Origin: Actinomycetota bacterium
GTDB lineage: Bacteria; Actinomycetota; Actinomycetes; Actinomycetales; Cellulomonadaceae
Reading direction: 5' to 3'
NCBI GenBank assembly: GCA_018898235.1
Contig: JAHIJU010000202.1
Location: 1-13,131 of the forward strand
DNA length: 13,131 nt
Shown here: positions 1 through 6,921 of the stretch, in pieces
Layout: every line of letters begins with the position of its first letter
How positions within the stretch are numbered: position 1 is the stretch's first letter
Notes under the pieces: model-generated
Told to the model about the DNA's origin: nothing
Databases searched by the model: none
Seen by the model: only the letters and a program-made list of their open reading frames with translations
Made by a program: the position numbers and the translations under genes

Positions 1-1
1 G

Positions 2-406
2 TCGCACCTGACGAGCAACGTCGCCAACGTCTCCCAGCGGGCGGCGATCGAGGCGCTCACCGGCGACCTGGCCGCCGTCGCTGCCATGCGGACGGCCTTC
101 GACCGGCGCCGTCGGACGATGGTCTCCATGCTCAGCCAGATCGACGGCGTGCAGATCCCGGTGCCGCAGGGCGCGTTCTACGCCTACCCGTCGGTGGCCG
201 GCGTCCTCGGCCGCACGATCCGCGGCGTGACCCCGGCCACCTCGGCCGAGCTCGCCGCGCTCATCCTGGAGCAGGTCGAGGTCGCCGTCGTCCCCGGTGA
301 GGCATTCGGGCCCAGCGGCTACCTGCGGCTGTCGTACGCCCTGGGCGACGACGACCTGGTCGAGGGGGTCGGCCGGATCGTCGAGCTGTTGGGCGAGGCG
401 AAGTAG
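2..406 (+). CDS. Class I/II aminotransferase, aspartate aminotransferase-like, C-terminal part (5' truncated by window edge)
   Basis: The reading frame is open from base 2 and ends at TAG 404-406, giving 134 residues, roughly the last third of a ~400-residue PLP-dependent aminotransferase. The first residues, SHLTSNVANVSQ, match the segment that follows the PLP-lysine region in actinobacterial AspC-like enzymes; the lysine itself lies upstream of the window. The small-domain motifs GAFYAYP and GYLRLSYA are visible, and the Arg of the latter is the family's substrate alpha-carboxylate ligand. Family members transfer amino groups between aspartate or another amino acid and 2-oxoglutarate in the cytoplasm. 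An ATG at 86 is internal, since homology continues upstream of it. No following gene is coupled to it: 310 bases separate it from the ABC operon. Exact substrate cannot be told from this fragment. Confidence 0.93.
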   Translation, partial: SHLTSNVANVSQRAAIEALTGDLAAVAAMRTAFDRRRRTMVSMLSQIDGVQIPVPQGAFYAYPSVAGVLGRTIRGVTPATSAELAALILEQVEVAVVPGEAFGPSGYLRLSYALGDDDLVEGVGRIVELLGEAK

Positions 407-716
407 CGCATCGCGCCGGTGTCCGTCGAGCGGGGATCGCGGCGGGTCCTCGGCGCGGTCGGCTGGCGCTCGCACATGCGGCCGGGCGGTTCGACCGCTG
501 TGCTGCCCGGCGTGCCCGCATGGTCCTTGCGCATCCCGCGGCTCGAGGTGCACACGGTGGCCGACGGTCGCCATCCGGCCAGCGTGTGCTCGACGGGCGG
601 CTGCGAGTCGGCCTCGGACGTCACTGCGCCGCCCGGCCCGTCCACCGATCGGTTGACCCGCGTGCCGGACGCCCGGGGGTCGCGCCGACCTGCAGGTGGC
701 GGGCACGCTGGTCGCC
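407..716. other. Gene-poor gap between aminotransferase and ABC operon
   Basis: I see no credible gene in this 310-base stretch. Open frames exist on both strands, as expected at this GC content, but their translations are Arg/Pro/Ala-rich with no recognisable domain and no good ribosome binding site. The gap holds the hairpin at 466-532 and should hold the promoter of the downstream ABC/two-component operon. A TTGACC at 652-657 could be a -35 box, but I found no convincing -10 box behind it. Confidence 0.5.
466..532. other. Long imperfect hairpin downstream of the aminotransferase gene
   Basis: Nested inverted repeats share one centre. GCGC 466-469 pairs with 529-532, CATGCGG 475-481 with CCGCATG 516-522, and CCGGGC 482-487 with GCCCGG 505-510. 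An alternative small apical hairpin, GCGGT-TCG-ACCGC, lies at 486-498. A 5-nt bulge (511-515) separates the two main stems. It begins about 60 nt after the aminotransferase stop. There is no T-run, so it is not a classical intrinsic terminator; actinobacterial terminators often lack one. It could equally be part of the leader or control region of the ABC operon. Confidence 0.4.
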
Positions 717-1622
717 ATGAGCACAGCCGCGGGTCCACCGGCCATCGCCGTCACCGGTCTGCACAAGCACTACGGCGACAAGCACGCCGTCGACGGCCTC
801 GATCTGCAGGTCGATCGCGGTGAGATCGTCGCGGTGCTCGGGCCCAACGGCGCGGGCAAGACCACGACGGTCGAGATCCTCGAGGGGTACCGCCACCGCG
901 ACGGCGGTCAGGTCCAGGTGCTCGGGGTCGACCCGCAGGCCGGCGACCGGGCGTGGCGCTCACGGATCGGGATCGTGCTGCAGTCGAGCGAAGACCTCGG
1001 CTCGGCCACCGTCACCGAGCTCGTGCGGCACTTCGCTGCCTACTACCCGCACCACCGCGACGTCGAGGGGCTCATCGCCGCCGTCGGGCTGAGCGAGAAG
1101 GCCCGCACCCGGGCCCGGCACCTGTCCGGCGGGCAGCGCCGACGGCTCGACGTGGCCCTGGGCATCGTCGGGAAGCCCGAACTGCTGTTCCTGGACGAGC
1201 CGACCACCGGGTTCGATCCACAGGCCCGGCACGACTTCTGGGACCTGGTCGAGTCGCTGCGGGACGAGGGCACGACCATCCTGCTCACGACGCACTACCT
1301 CGAGGAGGCCGAGCGTCTGGCCGACCGCGTCGTCGTCGTGACCGACGGGACCGTGGTGGCGCAGGGCAGCCCGCACGACCTGGGCGGCCGCACCTCGCAC
1401 CGCGCCCTGGTGCGCTGGAACGAGGACGACGTGGTGCGCGAACGGGCCACCGACAGCCCGACCCGGGTGGTCGCCGAGCTCGCGGCGCGGTTCGCCGCGG
1501 CCGGTCAGGACGAGGTGCCCGGGCTGCAGGTGCTGCGCCCCAGCCTGGAGGACGTCTACCTGCAGCTCATCGGGGCCGAGCAGACCACCGGCACCACGAC
1601 GATCGAGGAGGTCCGGCGATGA
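717..1622 (+). CDS. ABC transporter ATP-binding protein (ABC-2 exporter type)
   Basis: A 301-residue cytoplasmic ATPase expected to pair with the permease encoded next to it. Visible motifs in order: Walker A GPNGAGKTT (residues 42-50), Q-loop Gln89, signature LSGGQ (136-140), Walker B LLFLDEP (156-162) with catalytic Glu161, and switch His193. The ~75-residue tail after the nucleotide-binding domain is typical of DrrA/CcmA-like ATPases of drug, lantibiotic or lipid exporters. The ATG at 717 is chosen because family homology starts just after it; an in-frame GTG at 696 would add seven residues, and neither start has an ideal ribosome binding site. The stop overlaps the permease start by ATGA (1619-1622). 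First gene of a four-gene run with permease, kinase and regulator. The substrate cannot be inferred. Confidence 0.96.
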   Translation: MSTAAGPPAIAVTGLHKHYGDKHAVDGLDLQVDRGEIVAVLGPNGAGKTTTVEILEGYRHRDGGQVQVLGVDPQAGDRAWRSRIGIVLQSSEDLGSATVTELVRHFAAYYPHHRDVEGLIAAVGLSEKARTRARHLSGGQRRRLDVALGIVGKPELLFLDEPTTGFDPQARHDFWDLVESLRDEGTTILLTTHYLEEAERLADRVVVVTDGTVVAQGSPHDLGGRTSHRALVRWNEDDVVRERATDSPTRVVAELAARFAAAGQDEVPGLQVLRPSLEDVYLQLIGAEQTTGTTTIEEVRR

Positions 1623-2491
1623 GCGCGACCGGTGCACCCATGGCGACCGCACACGCGGCTACCACCTCAGGGCCGGCTGTACGCCTGCCGGGGACGTTGC
1701 GCCTGGGCGCGCACCGGGTGGGCTACGAGCTGCGTCAGTTCTTCCGGGCCAAGGACGCCGTGGTCTTCATCTTCGCCTACCCGATCATCATGATGGGCAT
1801 CTTCGCGACGGTGTTCAGCGGGTCGATCGACCTGGGGCCGGGCCGTTCCATCGAGTTCTCGCAGTACTTCCTGCCCGGCATGATCGCGACCGGCGTCATG
1901 CTGTCCAGCTTCCAGAACCTGGCCATCGGGATCGCCGAGGAACGTGACGCCGGCGGGCTCAAGCGGCTGCGCGGCACCCCGCTCCCGGCGGCCTCGTACT
2001 TCCTGGGCAAGGTGGGGCAGGTGCTGACCACCACCCTCGTGCAGAACGTGCTGCTGCTGGCGGTCTCCGTGCTGGCCTTCCGGGTGAGCCTGCCGGACAC
2101 CGCCGGCCGGTGGTTCACCCTGGCGTGGGTGTTCGTGCTGGGCACCGCGACCGGCGCGGTCTGCGGGGTCGCGTTCAGCTCGGTGCCACGTTCGGGGCAG
2201 TCCGCGAGCGCCGTAGTGACACCCATCGTGCTGGTGCTGCAGTTCATCTCCGGGGTGTTCTTCCAGTACGACAACCTGCCGACCTGGATGCAGCAGGTGG
2301 CCTCGGTGTTCCCGCTCAAGTGGATGGCGCAGGGCATGCGCTCGGTGTTCCTGCCGGACGACGCGCTCGTGATGGAGCCGTCCGGCTCGTGGCAGCACGG
2401 GGCGACCGCGGCGGTGCTGACCGCCTGGTTGGTCGTCGGGCTGGTGGCCGGGGTGCGCACCTTCCGCTGGCTGCGGCGGGACGACGGCTGA
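1619..2491 (+). CDS. ABC-2 type transporter permease
   Basis: A 290-residue integral membrane protein with about six predicted helices, near residues 48-68, 83-104, 134-154, 166-188, 198-217 and 263-280. The segment EERDAGGLKRLRGTPLP (about 107-123) between helices two and three is the conserved cytoplasmic stretch of ABC-2 permeases of the DrrB/YadH type. The N-terminal ~25 residues are Ala/Thr-rich and probably cytosolic; a second ATG at 1640 is a possible alternative start. The start codon overlaps the ATPase stop by 4 bp, which argues for translational coupling and a shared complex. By family it would export a hydrophobic compound or take part in antibiotic or bacteriocin resistance; nothing here identifies the cargo. 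Confidence 0.95.
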   Translation: MSATGAPMATAHAATTSGPAVRLPGTLRLGAHRVGYELRQFFRAKDAVVFIFAYPIIMMGIFATVFSGSIDLGPGRSIEFSQYFLPGMIATGVMLSSFQNLAIGIAEERDAGGLKRLRGTPLPAASYFLGKVGQVLTTTLVQNVLLLAVSVLAFRVSLPDTAGRWFTLAWVFVLGTATGAVCGVAFSSVPRSGQSASAVVTPIVLVLQFISGVFFQYDNLPTWMQQVASVFPLKWMAQGMRSVFLPDDALVMEPSGSWQHGATAAVLTAWLVVGLVAGVRTFRWLRRDDG

Positions 2492-2544
2492 ACCGTTCGG
2501 GCGGCGCCACAGGAGACAGCGCAGGGCATGAGAGGGTCGGAGCG

Positions 2545-3738
2545 ATGAACCAGCACGCGAGCGAGCGGCAGGCGTTCTGGCTGACCACGTTGCGCCGCTG
2601 GGACCTGGCCTTCTACGCCTTGGCGGCCGTGGCGGCCGCGTCATACCTGCTGCCGGCCACCGGGGGCGGGGCCACACAGCTGTGGTCCCTGGGCCTGCTC
2701 GCCCTGCTGGTCTGCGCCTATGTGCTCGTGGCCAGGCCTGCAGCGATGCGCGGGTCGCACACGGGCACCGATGCGTACCTCGCGCTGCTCGTGGCGATCA
2801 CCGCCACCACGATCTCGCTCACGAACGGCGGCTTCGTCCTGCTGTTCATCGCCTACTCCCAGATCTGGTTCTTCGCCCGAACCCGCTGGACCGGTGCCCT
2901 GTGGTGCGTGGCCCTGACCGCGGCGGTCGTCGCGGCCGTCGCCGTAGCCGTTGGCGACCTGCGGGCGGCGTGGAGCGTGAGCGGGCTGCAGCTCGTGGCG
3001 AGCCTGGCGTTCTCCGTCGTCCTCGGGTTGTGGATCACCCAGATCGCCGAGACCAGCGAGCAGCGCGGGGCCCTGCTCGACCGCCTGGGCGATGCCCAGG
3101 ACGAGCTCGCCGCCAGCCACCACGCGGCCGGGGTGCTCGCCGAGCGGGAACGCCTGGCGCAGGAGATCCACGACACCCTGGCCCAGGGGTTCACCAGCAT
3201 CGTCATGCTCAGTCAGACGGCGTCGGCGCTGCTGGAGCGGGATCGCGCCGATGAGGCGTCCGCCCGGGTCGCCCAGATCGAGCAGGTCGCACGCGAGAAC
3301 CTTGCCGAGGCCCGGGCCCTGGTCGCCGCGTTCGGGCCGGTCGCGCTCCAGGGCGCGACGCTGGCCGAGGCACTCGGCAGGTTGGGCCAGCGGTTCGAGG
3401 CCGAGACAGGGACGCAGGTCGCGATCGAGCTCGACGCGCAGGCCGCCGAGATCGACGCCGAGGTCGCGGTCGCCCTGCTGCGCACGGCGCAGGAGGGCCT
3501 GGCCAACGTGCGTCGGCACGCGCAGGCCCGGCACGTGGTGCTGCGCCTGGTGCACGCCGACGGGTGCGTGACGATCGACCTGGCCGACGACGGGCGCGGC
3601 CTGCCCGCCGACCTGCGCGAGGGCGTCGGGCTCAGCGGGGTGCGCGAGCGGGCGGCCGCCGGCGGTGGCAGCGTCGAGCTGGCGGCAGCACCCGGTGGCG
3701 GGACCCGGCTGCGGCTGACCCTGCCGGTGGCCTCATGA
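2545..3738 (+). CDS. Sensor histidine kinase, NarL/DesK-type (HisKA_3)
   Basis: A 397-residue membrane kinase. The N-terminal half has about five hydrophobic helices (roughly residues 20-37, 46-63, 77-110 as one or two, 117-136, 145-165) with little extracytoplasmic sequence, so it may sense within the membrane, like DesK or LnrJ-type kinases. A short coiled coil (about 168-200) leads to the HisKA_3 box ERERLAQEIHDTLAQGF with phospho-acceptor His209. The HATPase domain shows an N box around Asn321 (QEGLANVRRHAQA), G1 box DDGRG (348-352) and G2 box GVGLSGVRERA (360-370). Start: ATG 2545 with AGAGGG at 2531-2536 and GGAG at 2539-2542. It lies 53 bp after the permease and overlaps the response regulator by ATGA. 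Likely role: autophosphorylate and phosphorylate that regulator. Confidence 0.96.
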   Translation: MNQHASERQAFWLTTLRRWDLAFYALAAVAAASYLLPATGGGATQLWSLGLLALLVCAYVLVARPAAMRGSHTGTDAYLALLVAITATTISLTNGGFVLLFIAYSQIWFFARTRWTGALWCVALTAAVVAAVAVAVGDLRAAWSVSGLQLVASLAFSVVLGLWITQIAETSEQRGALLDRLGDAQDELAASHHAAGVLAERERLAQEIHDTLAQGFTSIVMLSQTASALLERDRADEASARVAQIEQVARENLAEARALVAAFGPVALQGATLAEALGRLGQRFEAETGTQVAIELDAQAAEIDAEVAVALLRTAQEGLANVRRHAQARHVVLRLVHADGCVTIDLADDGRGLPADLREGVGLSGVRERAAAGGGSVELAAAPGGGTRLRLTLPVAS

Positions 3739-4361
3739 GCATCCGGGTGCTCATCGCCGACGACCACCCCGTCGTGCGGTCGGGGTTGGCGGGGCTGCTC
3801 GCGGTCGAGCCGGACATCGAGGTGGTCGGCGAGGCCGGGGACGGCCAGCGGACCGTCGCGCTGGCCCACGAGCTGCGCCCCGACCTCGTGCTGATGGACC
3901 TGCGGATGCCGGTGCTGGACGGGGCGGCCGCGACCGCCCTCATCGTCGCGCAGGTCCCGGGCGTGCACGTCCTGGTGCTCACCACCTACGAGACCGACAC
4001 CGACATCCTGCGCGCGGTCGAGGCCGGGGCCACCGGGTACCTGCTCAAGGACACCCCGCGCGAGGAACTCGTGGCCGGGGTGCGCGCCGCGGCACGGGGG
4101 CAGTCGGCCCTGTCCCCCTCGGTCGCCGTCCGGCTGGTCGCCCAGCTGCGCGGGGCCGGCGACCGGCTGACCGCCAGGGAGACCGAGGTGCTCGCCGGGG
4201 TGGCGCGCGGCCTCTCGAACGCGGCGGTCGGACGGGAGCTGTTCATCACGGAGGCCACCGTCAAGACCCATCTGATGCGGGCGTTCGCCAAGCTCGGGGT
4301 CGACGACCGGACCCGGGCCGTCACCGTCGCCATCGAGCGCGGGATCCTGCCGGGCGCCTGA
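3735..4361 (+). CDS. Response regulator, NarL/FixJ family
   Basis: A 208-residue cytoplasmic regulator with a receiver domain (about 1-120) and a LuxR-type HTH (about 143-200). Receiver residues are complete: acidic pair Asp9-Asp10, phospho-acceptor Asp55 in LVLMDLRMP, Thr83/Thr84, and Lys105 in GYLLKDTPRE. The HTH reads LTARETEVLAGVARGLSNAAVGRELFITEATVKTHL (start at residue 145), which is canonical. The start ATG overlaps the kinase stop (3735-3738), so the pair is probably made together. The likely target is the promoter of the ABC operon in the 407-716 gap, but I could not identify a clear binding site there. Confidence 0.97.
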   Translation: MSIRVLIADDHPVVRSGLAGLLAVEPDIEVVGEAGDGQRTVALAHELRPDLVLMDLRMPVLDGAAATALIVAQVPGVHVLVLTTYETDTDILRAVEAGATGYLLKDTPREELVAGVRAAARGQSALSPSVAVRLVAQLRGAGDRLTARETEVLAGVARGLSNAAVGRELFITEATVKTHLMRAFAKLGVDDRTRAVTVAIERGILPGA

Positions 4362-4442
4362 GCCCGGGCCGCGCCCCCGCCTGGGAACGGCCGCGACCGC
4401 GCCGCGCGCAGGCCGGGGCCGCGACCGGGCAGACTGGCCCCG

Positions 4443-5480
4443 ATGCGCGATCTGACCGCCCTGCCCAAGGCACACCTGCACCTGCACTTCACCGGGTCGA
4501 TGCGACCGGGCACGCTGGCCGCGATGGCAGGCGAGCAGGGGCTGCGACTGCCCACCGCCCTGCTCGACCACGACCCGCTGCGGGTGGCCGACACCGAGCG
4601 CGGCTGGTTCCGGTTCCAGCGGCTGTACGACGCGGCCCGCGCCGTGGTGCGCAGCGAGGCCGCGATGCGCCGTCTGGTGGACGAGGCGGTCGCCGACGAT
4701 GCGGCCGAGGGTTCGGTGCGACTCGAGCTCCAGGTCGATCCCACGTCGTACGCGCCGTACGTCGGCGGGATCACCCCTGCCGTCGAGATCGTGCTCGACG
4801 AGGCCCGCGCGGCGGCCCGCAGGCACCACATCGAGGTGGGGGTGGTGGTCGCGGCCTCGCGGCTGCGGCACCCGTTCGATGCCCGGACGCTCGCCCGGTT
4901 GGCCGTCCGCTACGCCGGGACCGGGGACGGCGAGGTGGTCGGGTTCGGCCTGTCCAACGACGAGCGGCGCGGCGACACCGAGGCGTTCGGGCCGGCGTTC
5001 GCGCTGGCCAGGCGCGCGGGACTGGCCGGCGTGCCGCACGGCGGGGAGCTGTTGGGACCCGCCCACGTCGAGCAGGTGCTCGACCACCTCGACCCCGACC
5101 GGCTCGGGCACGGCGTGCGGGCGGGCGAGGACCCCCGGGTGCTCGACCGGGTGGTGGCCGGCGGTGTCGCGCTCGAGGTGTGCCCGGCGTCCAACGTCTC
5201 GCTCGGGGTCTTCGAGGACGCCGCGCACGTACCGCTGCGCGCCCTGGTCGACGCGGGGGCGACGGTGGCGCTCGGGGCCGACGACCCGCTGCTGTTCCGG
5301 TCCCGACTGGTGGACCAGTACGCGATCGCGCGGGAGGTGCTCGGCTTCGACGACGTCGACCTGGCCGGGCTCGCCCGCGGGTCGATCAGGGCGTCGCGGG
5401 CGGGCGAGGCGTCGAAGGCGTCGATGCTGGCGCAGGTCGACTCCTGGCTCGCCGATGACAACGCCGCGAGCGGGGTTTGA
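4443..5480 (+). CDS. add: Adenosine deaminase family protein
   Basis: A 345-residue amidohydrolase-fold enzyme, the usual length for bacterial adenosine deaminases, which convert adenosine and deoxyadenosine to inosine forms in purine salvage. Metal ligands His13 and His15 sit in KAHLHLHFTGSMRP. His199 and the catalytic Glu202 lie in HGGE, the place of the usual HAGE. His223 is in RLGHG, followed by CPASN (247-251) and Asp280-Asp281 in ADDP, usually TDDP. All catalytic positions are thus present. The start gives the normal family N-terminus; no clear Shine-Dalgarno is visible upstream (GGCAG only). It follows the response regulator by 81 bp of very GC-rich DNA with a repeated 11-mer (GGCCGCGACCG at 4389 and 4417). 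Adenine or 6-aminodeoxyfutalosine deaminase are related alternatives. Confidence 0.92.
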   Translation: MRDLTALPKAHLHLHFTGSMRPGTLAAMAGEQGLRLPTALLDHDPLRVADTERGWFRFQRLYDAARAVVRSEAAMRRLVDEAVADDAAEGSVRLELQVDPTSYAPYVGGITPAVEIVLDEARAAARRHHIEVGVVVAASRLRHPFDARTLARLAVRYAGTGDGEVVGFGLSNDERRGDTEAFGPAFALARRAGLAGVPHGGELLGPAHVEQVLDHLDPDRLGHGVRAGEDPRVLDRVVAGGVALEVCPASNVSLGVFEDAAHVPLRALVDAGATVALGADDPLLFRSRLVDQYAIAREVLGFDDVDLAGLARGSIRASRAGEASKASMLAQVDSWLADDNAASGV

Positions 5481-5519
5481 CCTCCGCGTCGAGATATGTC
5501 AATGTACTAACACATTGAC
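5477..5519 (+). promoter_or_regulatory. Probable promoter with a 22-bp inverted-repeat operator
   Basis: A perfect inverted repeat, GTCAATGT (5498-5505), six-base spacer ACTAAC, ACATTGAC (5512-5519), stands out as AT-rich in a GC-rich region. A -35-like TTGACC (5477-5482) overlaps the stop codon of the deaminase gene; 17-18 bases later the possible -10 sequence (CAATGT/AATGTA) falls inside the repeat. Binding of a dimeric repressor here would block the promoter. The obvious candidate is the GntR protein encoded second in the downstream unit, as YtrA-type regulators usually control their own operon and bind symmetrical sites with GT...AC cores. Operator assignment is inference; the repeat itself is seen directly. 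Confidence 0.7.
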
Positions 5520-5570
5520 TCAATGGCGCCGGCCCGGACCGGCCGTCGCCTCAACCCCGAGGAGGACGTC

Positions 5571-6518
5571 GTGGGCGGTTCGATCTTGCCCCTCGTCGCG
5601 TTCGTACTGCTCGTCGCCATCGCGGTCGCTGTGCTGGCAGTCGTCTCGACCCCCTCGCCCGCCACCTCCGACGGGGACGACGGCCGCGCCGATCCGCAAC
5701 CGCTGCTCGGCGCCCCCAGCGCCCGCCGGGCCCGCCGGCACCTCGACCGGGTCACCGTCCTGGCCTGGCTGACGTTCGCCGCAGCCACGGGCGTCTCATG
5801 GCTGCTGGTCCTCGACACGGGGCCCGGCGCAGGCCTCGTCGCGGCGCTCGCCCCCGCGGCGATCGGCACCCTCTTCCTGCTGGTCCACCTGCTCGGGGAG
5901 ATCACCTGGCCGCGGCCGGACGGACCGGTCCGGCGCGCGACGCTGCGCCACCGCCAGGCCCGACACGTGATCGGCACCGGCCTGGCGGTCTGGGCCGGCA
6001 CCCTCGGGACGGTGCTCGTCGCGACGCTGCTCGCGACCGGTTTCACCGCCGATGCCGACGGTCGCGCGGTCAGCCGGACGTGGCCGGCGGGCAGCAGCTC
6101 AGCCGGGCCGTACCCGGGCTGGCACTATGCCGTTCCCCTGCTCGGTGCCACCGCGGTGGTCGTCCTGCTCACCGGGCTGGTGCTGCGGCTGGTGGTGCTG
6201 CGTGCCGCGGTCGACGGCGCGCACGAGGAGGACGACCTGGCGCTGCGGCGCAGCTCGGGCGCCCGGGTGCTCGCCGGCGCCCAGCTCGTGCTCGGCCTGA
6301 CCGCCGCCGGGGTGCTGCTGGTGACCGGATCGGCAGTCCGGTCGATCGGCCTGACGCCGTCCGGCGCGGGCGGCCCGTCGGGCGGTCCGCTGGCCGCCGT
6401 CGGCACCGTCCTTGCGCTTGCGGGGCCCGCCATCGGGCTGACCAGCGCCGTCGTCGCCGTCGTGGCGCTCGTCCGGTCCGGTGCCCGCGTCGCCGCTCCC
6501 GCGACGGTGCGGGGATGA
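5571..6518 (+). CDS. Seven-helix membrane protein of unknown function
   Basis: I do not recognise a named family. The start is taken as GTG 5571 because GAGGAGG (5559-5565) lies five bases before it; ATG 5523, 16 codons upstream, sits right after the operator with no ribosome binding site and may be at or before the transcript start. The 315 residues contain about seven hydrophobic helices: one N-terminal (ILPLVAFVLLVAIAVAVLAVV), two in the next section, then HVIGTGLAVWAGTLGTVLVA, a pair around YAVPLLGATAVVVLLTGLVL and VLAGAQLVLGLTAAGVLLVTG, and a last one near the C-terminus. Basic loops such as SARRARRHLDR and RRATLRHRQARH suggest cytosolic connectors. No catalytic motif is visible. It overlaps the GntR gene by ATGA (6515-6518), so the two are one unit, as in YtrA-type systems where the repressor controls a membrane partner. 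Confidence 0.85.
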   Translation: MGGSILPLVAFVLLVAIAVAVLAVVSTPSPATSDGDDGRADPQPLLGAPSARRARRHLDRVTVLAWLTFAAATGVSWLLVLDTGPGAGLVAALAPAAIGTLFLLVHLLGEITWPRPDGPVRRATLRHRQARHVIGTGLAVWAGTLGTVLVATLLATGFTADADGRAVSRTWPAGSSSAGPYPGWHYAVPLLGATAVVVLLTGLVLRLVVLRAAVDGAHEEDDLALRRSSGARVLAGAQLVLGLTAAGVLLVTGSAVRSIGLTPSGAGGPSGGPLAAVGTVLALAGPAIGLTSAVVAVVALVRSGARVAAPATVRG

Positions 6519-6877
6519 GCGCACGGCTCGAGGTCGACCTGACGTCCGGCGTACCCGCCTACGAGCAGATCCGCACCCAGGTCGTCGCCCACGTCGCCGC
6601 CGGACGGCTGCAGACCGGCGACCGGCTGCCGACCATCCGCGCCCTGGCCACGGACCTGGGGCTGGCCCCGGGCACGGTCGCCCGCGCGTTCCGCGAGCTC
6701 GAGCTCGCCGGGGTCGTCCTCACGAGGAGGCGCAGCGGGACGGTGATCGCCGACGGCGCACCTGTGCCGGTCGACGCCGCTCGGGCGGCGGCCATCGCCT
6801 ACGCCCGCGCCGCCCGCGCCGCAGGGCTGTCGGACGAGGCCGCCCTCGACCTGGTCCGCGGCGCGCTGCTCGACTGA
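6515..6877 (+). CDS. GntR family transcriptional regulator, YtrA-like subfamily
   Basis: A 120-residue protein: an N-terminal winged HTH (about residues 11-78) and a short ~40-residue helical tail, the size and layout of the YtrA subgroup, which lacks a large effector domain. Typical GntR features are PAYEQIRTQVVAHVAAGRLQTGDRLP, the recognition region LGLAPGTVARAFRELE, and the wing GVVLTRRRSGTVI. It is translationally coupled to the membrane protein upstream. It probably represses its own operon through the inverted repeat at 5498-5519. Its last codons and stop are duplicated just downstream (repeat 6865-6897). It converges with murB, with 44 bp between the two stop codons. Confidence 0.95.
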   Translation: MSARLEVDLTSGVPAYEQIRTQVVAHVAAGRLQTGDRLPTIRALATDLGLAPGTVARAFRELELAGVVLTRRRSGTVIADGAPVPVDAARAAAIAYARAARAAGLSDEAALDLVRGALLD

Positions 6878-6897
6878 CCGTGCTGCTCGACTGACCG
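6865..6897. repeat. 17-bp tandem duplication across the GntR stop codon
   Basis: GCTGCTCGACTGACCG occurs at 6865-6880 and again at 6882-6897, a perfect 16-bp match at a period of 17 bp. The first copy encodes the last codons and TGA stop of the GntR gene; the second lies wholly in the short intergenic space. It reads as a recent local duplication, for example by replication slippage. It leaves the protein end unchanged because the stop is contained in the unit. Confidence 0.85.
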
Positions 6898-6921
6898 CGC
6901 CGTCGGGCCGCGGCGCCCGCC

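Noticed and set aside
407..716. Small open frames in the gap, for example 419-823 (+) and 319-738 (-)
   Set aside because: They run into established genes on one or both sides, show no domain, and have no convincing start signals.
4362..4442. GC-rich repeats and GCCCGGGC palindrome as a terminator after the response regulator
   Set aside because: The short self-complementary runs are common in DNA of this composition and no stable stem plus T-run is visible.
3213..5228. A 671-codon open frame on the - strand opposite kinase, regulator and deaminase
   Set aside because: Three recognisable genes lie on the other strand; composition is typical of an antisense shadow.
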